Assembly (NCBI GenBank): GCA_039807785.1
Contig: JBDHRX010000115.1
Span: 1-9,162, forward strand
From: Zeimonas sp039807785
Lineage (GTDB): Bacteria; Pseudomonadota; Gammaproteobacteria; Burkholderiales; Burkholderiaceae_E
DNA: 9,162 nt
Direction: 5' to 3'
Shown one piece after another: positions 4,912-9,162 of this stretch. Both the position numbers and the translations under genes were made by a program. The notes beneath the pieces are model-generated. The model worked only from the letters and a program-made list of their open reading frames with translations, was not told the DNA's origin and ran no database searches. Within the stretch, counting starts at the first letter, position 1, and each line of letters opens with the position of its first letter.

Positions 4912-7620
4912 ATGTCAGCGCTCCCGACGCGGCTGCCGGCCACCGACCCGAACGACCCGGACGTCGTCGAGACGCGCGAATGGATCGATGCGCTCGAGAC
5001 CGTCATCGACCGCGAGGGCCCGGAGCGCGCGCACTTCCTGCTCGAGCGGATGATCGAGAAGGCGCGCCGCTCGGGGGCGTTCATCCCGTTCTCGGCGAAC
5101 ACGGCCTACGTCAACACGATTCCCGCGCATCTCGAGGCGCGCTCGCCGGGCAACGCCGAGTACGAGGAGCGCATCCGCTCGTACATCCGCTGGAACGCGA
5201 TGGCGATGGTGGTGCGGGCCAACAAGCACAACCCGCCGGACGGCGGCGACCTCGGCGGGCACCTCGCCTCGTTCGCCTCGCTGGCGACGATGATCGGCGC
5301 CGGGATGAACCACTTCTGGCATGCCCCGGGCGAGGGGCACGGGGGCGACCTGGTGTATTTCCAGGGACACTCGGCCCCCGGCCTGTACGGGCGCGCTTTC
5401 CTGGAGGGGCGGCTCACCGAGGAGCAGCTGGACCACTTCCGCCAGGAGGTCGGCGGCGCGGGGCTGCCGTCGTATCCGCACCCGAACCTGATGCCCGAGT
5501 TCTGGCAGTTCCCGACGGTGTCGATGGGGCTTGGCCCGCTGATGGCGATCTACCAGGCGCGGTTCCTGAAGTACCTGCACGCGCGCGGCATCGCCGACAC
5601 GAGCAACCGGAAGGTCTGGGTGTTCTGCGGCGACGGCGAGATGGACGAGCCGGAATCGCTCGGCGCGATCAGCCTCGCCTCGCGCGAGAAGCTGGACAAC
5701 CTGATCTTCGTCATCAACTGCAACCTGCAGCGGCTCGACGGACCGGTGCGCGGCAACGGCAAGATCATCCAGGAGCTCGAGGGCGATTTCCGGGGCTCCG
5801 GCTGGAACGTGATCAAGCTCATCTGGGGCTCGTACTGGGATCCGCTGTTCGCGCGCGACAAGGACGGCATCCTGCAGCGGGTGATGGAGGAGACCGTCGA
5901 CGGGGAGTACCAGGCGTACAAGGCGAACGACGGCGCCTTCGTGCGCAAGCACTTCTTCGGCAAGCATCCGACGCTGCTCGAGATGGTCTCGAGGATGACC
6001 GACGAGGACATCTGGCGCCTGAACCGCGGCGGCCACGATCCGCACAAGGTCTACGCCGCCTTCCACGCCGCCTACCAGCACCGGGGACAACCCACGGTGA
6101 TCCTCGCCAAGACGGTGAAGGGCTACGGGCTCGGGCGCGCCGGCGAGGCGAAGAACCCGACCCACCAGCTGAAGAAGCTCGATGCGGGCTCGATCCGCGA
6201 GTTCCGCGACCGCTTCAACATCCCGATCCCCGACGACCGGCTCGAGGAGATCCCGTTCTACCGGCCGCCAGTCGATGCGCCCGAGATGAAGTACATGCTC
6301 GAGCGGCGCCGGGCGCTGGGCGGGTCGCTGCCGCAGCGCCGCCGGCGTGCCGCCGAGTCGCTGCCGGTACCGGGGCTGGAGGTGCTCCAGGCGGTGCTGG
6401 AGCCGACCGCCGAGGGGCGCGAGGTCTCCACGACGCAGGCCTTCGTGCGCGTGCTCACCGCGCTCACGCGGGACAAGACGCTCGGGCCGCGCGTGGTGCC
6501 GATCGTTCCCGACGAGGCGCGCACCTTCGGCCTGGAGGGCATGTTCCGGCAGCTCGGCATCTACGCGCCGGAAGGGCAGAAGTACACCCCGGTCGACAAG
6601 GACCAGGTGATGTACTACCGCGAGGACGCGGCCGGCCAGATCCTCCAGGAGGGGATCAACGAGGCGGGAGCGTTCTGCTCGTGGCTCGCGGCGGCGACGT
6701 CCTACGCGACGAACGACCGCATCATGATCCCGTTCTTCGTCTACTACTCGATGTTCGGGTTCCAGCGGTTCGGCGACCTCGCCTGGGCGGCCGGCGACAT
6801 GCAGGCCCGGGGCTTCGTGCTGGGCGGCACCGCGGGGCGCACCACGCTCAACGGAGAGGGGCTGCAGCACCAGGACGGGCACAGCCACATCCTGTCCTCG
6901 ACGATCCCGAACTGCGTCTCGTACGACCCGACCTTCGCGCACGAGGTGGCGGTGATCATCCACCACGGGCTCGAGCGCATGGTGCGGGACCAGGAGAACG
7001 TGTACTTCTACCTGACCCTGATGAACGAGAACTACGCCCACCCGGGCCTGCGCAAGGGCGACGAGGAGGGCATCGTCCGGGGCGGCTACCTGCTGCGCCC
7101 GGGCCTGAAGAAGGCCGATCACCGGGTCCAGCTGCTGGGGTCGGGGACGATCCTGCGCGAGGTCATCGCAGCCGCCGAGCTGCTCGAGCGCGACTGGAAC
7201 GTCGCCGGCGACGTCTGGAGCATCACCAGCTTCACCGAGCTGCGCCGCGAAGGTCTCGACTGCGAGCGCTGGAACCTGTTGCACCCGACCGACAAGCCGA
7301 AGCAGTCGTACGTCGCCAGGCTGTTCGAGAAGACGCACGGCCCGCTGGTGGCCTCCACCGACTACGTGAAGCTGTTCGCCGAACAGATCCGGCCCTTCCT
7401 GCCGAAGGGCCGCGGCTACCACGTGCTGGGCACCGACGGGTTCGGGCGCTCCGACTTCCGCGCGAAGCTGCGCGAGCACTTCGAGGTGGATCGCCATTTC
7501 GTCGTGGTCGCGGCGCTGAAGTCGCTGGCCGAGGAGGGCGCGATCCCGGCGAAGAAAGTGGCCGAGGCGATCCGGAAGTACGGAATCGATCCGGCCAAGA
7601 CCAATCCGCACCACGCCTGA
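4912..7620 (+). CDS. aceE: Pyruvate dehydrogenase E1 component (homodimeric type)
   Basis: This thiamine-diphosphate enzyme decarboxylates pyruvate and reductively acetylates the lipoyl group of E2, the first step of the cytoplasmic pyruvate dehydrogenase complex. At 902 residues it matches the long single-chain E1 of Gram-negative bacteria (about 887 in E. coli) and aligns by eye along its whole length. The diphosphate/Mg binding motif begins GDGEMDEPES at residue 240 and ends NCN at 269-271. Conserved histidines include His143 and His153 (HGGDLVYFQGHSAPG), the flexible-loop THQLKK segment, and QHQDGHSH at 652-659. The catalytic glutamate region QEGINE is at 579-584. It is first in an operon, with a sigma-70 promoter, a nested dyad and a strong ribosome site ahead; aceF follows after 27 bases. 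Nothing is broken or missing. Identification is essentially certain; pdhA is a synonym in some Burkholderiales. Confidence 0.98.
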   Translation: MSALPTRLPATDPNDPDVVETREWIDALETVIDREGPERAHFLLERMIEKARRSGAFIPFSANTAYVNTIPAHLEARSPGNAEYEERIRSYIRWNAMAMVVRANKHNPPDGGDLGGHLASFASLATMIGAGMNHFWHAPGEGHGGDLVYFQGHSAPGLYGRAFLEGRLTEEQLDHFRQEVGGAGLPSYPHPNLMPEFWQFPTVSMGLGPLMAIYQARFLKYLHARGIADTSNRKVWVFCGDGEMDEPESLGAISLASREKLDNLIFVINCNLQRLDGPVRGNGKIIQELEGDFRGSGWNVIKLIWGSYWDPLFARDKDGILQRVMEETVDGEYQAYKANDGAFVRKHFFGKHPTLLEMVSRMTDEDIWRLNRGGHDPHKVYAAFHAAYQHRGQPTVILAKTVKGYGLGRAGEAKNPTHQLKKLDAGSIREFRDRFNIPIPDDRLEEIPFYRPPVDAPEMKYMLERRRALGGSLPQRRRRAAESLPVPGLEVLQAVLEPTAEGREVSTTQAFVRVLTALTRDKTLGPRVVPIVPDEARTFGLEGMFRQLGIYAPEGQKYTPVDKDQVMYYREDAAGQILQEGINEAGAFCSWLAAATSYATNDRIMIPFFVYYSMFGFQRFGDLAWAAGDMQARGFVLGGTAGRTTLNGEGLQHQDGHSHILSSTIPNCVSYDPTFAHEVAVIIHHGLERMVRDQENVYFYLTLMNENYAHPGLRKGDEEGIVRGGYLLRPGLKKADHRVQLLGSGTILREVIAAAELLERDWNVAGDVWSITSFTELRREGLDCERWNLLHPTDKPKQSYVARLFEKTHGPLVASTDYVKLFAEQIRPFLPKGRGYHVLGTDGFGRSDFRAKLREHFEVDRHFVVVAALKSLAEEGAIPAKKVAEAIRKYGIDPAKTNPHHA

Positions 7621-7647
7621 CCGGCACCTTCGCGAGGCAACGTCGAG

Positions 7648-9051
7648 ATGGCAACCATCGAAGTGCAGGTTCCCGACATCGGGGATTTCAAGGAAGTGGA
7701 GGTGATCGAGGTTCTGGTGAAGCCCGGGGACCGGGTGGAGGTGGAGCAGTCGCTGATCACGGTGGAGTCGGACAAGGCGTCGATGGAGATTCCGTCGTCG
7801 TCGTCGGGGTTGGTGAAGGCGCTGAAGGTGAAGCTTGGGGACAAGGTCTCGAAGGGTTCGCCGGTGCTGGAGCTGGAGGTTCAGGAGGGTCTGGGAGCGG
7901 GGAGCGGGGAAGGTGCGGCGCCGGCGGCGGGGGTGCCGGCGGCTGCGGCGCCGGTTTCGGCGGTGGCCTCGGCTGAGGCGGCCGGGCCGGCCTCCGCGCC
8001 GGCTGCTGCGGAGCCGCCCTCCCTGTCTGCCTCGAGCGGCTCGGCCGCCTCGGCCGCGTCGCCGCCGGCCGGCGCCGCGGCGCGCCCGGCTTCGCCGACC
8101 GCCGGCCTGGCCGGCGGCGGCGATGCGGTGGTCAAGCCGCACGCCTCGCCGTCGGTGCGCCGCTTCGCGCGCGAGCTGGGCGTCGACCTGGCGCTGGTGC
8201 GAGGCACCGGACCGAAGCAGCGGATCCTGCAGGAAGACGTGCGCGAATGGGTCAAGGCGACGGTGAGCCAGGCCGGCACGCCGGGCGCCGCGGCGCCGGC
8301 GGGCGGCGACGGGGCCGGGCTCGGGCTGATTCCCTGGCCGAAGGTGGACTTCGCGAAGTTCGGCCCGATCGAGACCCGGCCGCTGGCACGCATCCGCAAG
8401 ATCTCGGCGGCGAACCTGCATCGCAACTGGGTGATGATCCCGCACGTCACCAACCACGAAGACGCGGACGTCACCGAGCTCGAGGCGTTCCGCGTGCAGC
8501 TGAACCGCGAGCACGAGAAGCAGGGCACCAAGGTGACGATGCTGGCCTTCCTGATCAAGGCCTGCGTGGCGGCGCTCCAGCGCTTCCCCGAGTTCAACGC
8601 GTCGCTCGACGGCGAGTCGCTGGTGCTCAAGGGCTACTACCACATCGGTTTCGCGGCGGATACGGCGAACGGGCTGGTGGTGCCGGTGGTCCGGGACGCC
8701 GATCGCAAGGGGGTGCTGGAGCTGGCCCGCGAGACCGCGGAACTCGCCGGGAAGGCCCGGGAAGGCAAGCTCGCGCCGGCGCAGATGCAGGGCGGCACGT
8801 TCACGATCACCAGCCTCGGCGGGATCGGCGGAACGTACTTCACGCCGATCATCAACGCCCCCGAGGTGGCGATCCTCGGGGTGTGCCGTTCCGCGATGCG
8901 CCCGACCTGGGACGGCAAGGCGTTCCAGCCGCGCCTGACCCTGCCGCTATCGCTTTCCTACGATCATCGCGTGATCGACGGCGCCGCCGCGGCCCGCTTC
9001 AACGCGTACCTGTCGCAGCTGCTCGCCGATTTCCGGCGCGCGATGCTCTAG
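7648..9051 (+). CDS. aceF: Pyruvate dehydrogenase E2, dihydrolipoamide acetyltransferase (one lipoyl domain)
   Basis: The core-forming E2 subunit transfers the acetyl group from its lipoyl arm to coenzyme A. In 467 residues it shows one lipoyl domain (about 1-79, lipoylated Lys43 in ESDKASMEI), an Ala/Pro/Ser/Gly-rich swinging linker (about 80-160), a peripheral-subunit binding domain (about 162-205, HASPSVRRFARELGV to EDVREWVK), a short second linker, and the catalytic domain (about 228-467) with His440 and Asp444 in SYDHRVIDG. Proteobacterial E2p proteins often carry two or three lipoyl domains, so this is a short form. The gene begins 27 bases after aceE with a weak GAGG site and ends 25 bases before the next gene. 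The first 12 glycine codons (residues 12-113) contain no GGC, whereas GGC dominates from residue 131 on, and 77 bases of the lipoyl region recur identically in the next gene. Position and domain order favour pyruvate over 2-oxoglutarate as pathway. Confidence 0.97.
   Translation: MATIEVQVPDIGDFKEVEVIEVLVKPGDRVEVEQSLITVESDKASMEIPSSSSGLVKALKVKLGDKVSKGSPVLELEVQEGLGAGSGEGAAPAAGVPAAAAPVSAVASAEAAGPASAPAAAEPPSLSASSGSAASAASPPAGAAARPASPTAGLAGGGDAVVKPHASPSVRRFARELGVDLALVRGTGPKQRILQEDVREWVKATVSQAGTPGAAAPAGGDGAGLGLIPWPKVDFAKFGPIETRPLARIRKISAANLHRNWVMIPHVTNHEDADVTELEAFRVQLNREHEKQGTKVTMLAFLIKACVAALQRFPEFNASLDGESLVLKGYYHIGFAADTANGLVVPVVRDADRKGVLELARETAELAGKAREGKLAPAQMQGGTFTITSLGGIGGTYFTPIINAPEVAILGVCRSAMRPTWDGKAFQPRLTLPLSLSYDHRVIDGAAAARFNAYLSQLLADFRRAML
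7654..7730 (+). repeat. 77-base perfect direct repeat, copy 1 (aceF lipoyl domain)
   Basis: This stretch begins at the third codon of aceF (ACC) and encodes TIEVQVPDIGDFKEV onward to the KPG turn of the lipoyl domain. It is identical base for base to 9086-9162, including every wobble position. The base just before the repeat differs between copies (A here, G in the other), so this is the true left limit. Confidence 0.97.
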
Positions 9052-9076
9052 CCCCCGTCCCGACGACGAGCGCCCC

Positions 9077-9162
9077 ATGAGTCAGACCATCGAAGTGCAG
9101 GTTCCCGACATCGGGGATTTCAAGGAAGTGGAGGTGATCGAGGTTCTGGTGAAGCCCGGGGA
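9077..9162 (+). CDS. lpdA: Start of a lipoyl-domain gene, probably lipoylated dihydrolipoamide dehydrogenase (E3), cut by right edge
   Basis: Only 28 complete codons are visible: MSQ followed by the start of a lipoyl domain (TIEVQVPDIGDFKEVEVIEV to the KPG turn). After aceE and aceF the expected next gene is E3, and in many Burkholderiales and Neisseria E3 carries an N-terminal lipoyl domain of just this kind; the flavin domain would begin roughly a hundred or so residues downstream, outside the window. E3 reoxidises the dihydrolipoyl group of E2 using FAD and NAD. The gene starts 25 bases after aceF on the same strand, so it belongs to the operon; the ribosome site is weak. A second E2 or a free-standing lipoyl protein cannot be excluded from what is visible. 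The visible coding sequence is identical to aceF from the fourth codon to the edge. Confidence 0.8.
   Translation, partial: MSQTIEVQVPDIGDFKEVEVIEVLVKPG
9086..9162 (+). repeat. 77-base perfect direct repeat, copy 2 (lipoyl domain of the gene after aceF)
   Basis: This is identical to 7654-7730 without a mismatch and still matching when the window ends, so the true repeat may be longer. It sits at the same position in its gene, starting at the fourth codon instead of the third. Confidence 0.97.

Noticed and set aside
7795..7806. Run of four TCG codons in aceF (Ser50-Ser53)
   Set aside because: It could be a slippage tract, but four in-frame repeats in a lipoyl-domain surface turn of a GC-rich gene are unremarkable.
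4915..8643. Very long open frame (1242 codons) on the - strand opposite aceE and aceF
   Set aside because: It is a shadow of the high-GC coding strand: the + strand encodes unmistakable AceE and AceF, while the antisense product is a low-complexity Arg/Val/Ala/Leu-rich string with no recognisable domain.
1..9162. CRISPR array, insertion sequence or riboswitch
   Set aside because: Reading both strands showed no regularly spaced repeats, no transposase-like product and no recognisable riboswitch core; the only long repeat is the lipoyl-domain pair.

Overview
The window looks like a piece of a high-GC betaproteobacterial chromosome, most likely Burkholderiales. The grounds are a long homodimer-type pyruvate dehydrogenase E1 (AceE) followed by a short-linkered E2 and by a third gene that opens with its own lipoyl domain (the lipoylated-E3 arrangement common in that group), strong G/C bias at third codon positions, and a FixL/FixJ-style two-component pair beside the operon. 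The genus cannot be fixed from sequence reading alone.

Layout. (1) Bases 1-1015: the end of an integrated mobile element, showing most of a tyrosine recombinase gene (+ strand, cut by the left edge). (2) Bases 1016-1111: a tRNA-Arg(ACG) gene on the - strand with encoded CCA and an extended -10 promoter. Its 3' end faces the integrase, 14 bases from the integrase stop codon, which is the usual arrangement for an element inserted into a tRNA 3' end. A strong hairpin covering the integrase stop codon has a C(UUCG)G loop on the tRNA strand and may end tRNA transcription. (3) Bases 1162-4696: a - strand pair encoding a membrane-bound PAS histidine kinase and a FixJ/NarL-type response regulator. 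(4) Bases 4697-4911: an AT-rich divergent control region with a nested dyad and a good sigma-70 promoter for the operon on the right. (5) Bases 4912-9162: pyruvate dehydrogenase complex genes aceE, aceF and the start of a lipoyl-bearing gene, probably lpdA (cut by the right edge).

How they fit together. AceE, AceF and the third product would form the complex converting pyruvate to acetyl-CoA. The divergent sensor kinase and regulator are good candidates to tune this operon, with the dyad between them as a possible binding site; this is inference from position. The integrase and tRNA are a separate story: a chromosomal insertion hot spot just downstream of the regulator gene.

The most notable details are a perfect 77-base repeat between the lipoyl-domain starts of aceF and the next gene, running off the window edge, a sharp change in glycine codon choice inside aceF, and the nested dyad upstream of aceE. 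I found no clear evidence of a wholly new system. No gene-free stretch exceeds 300 bases.
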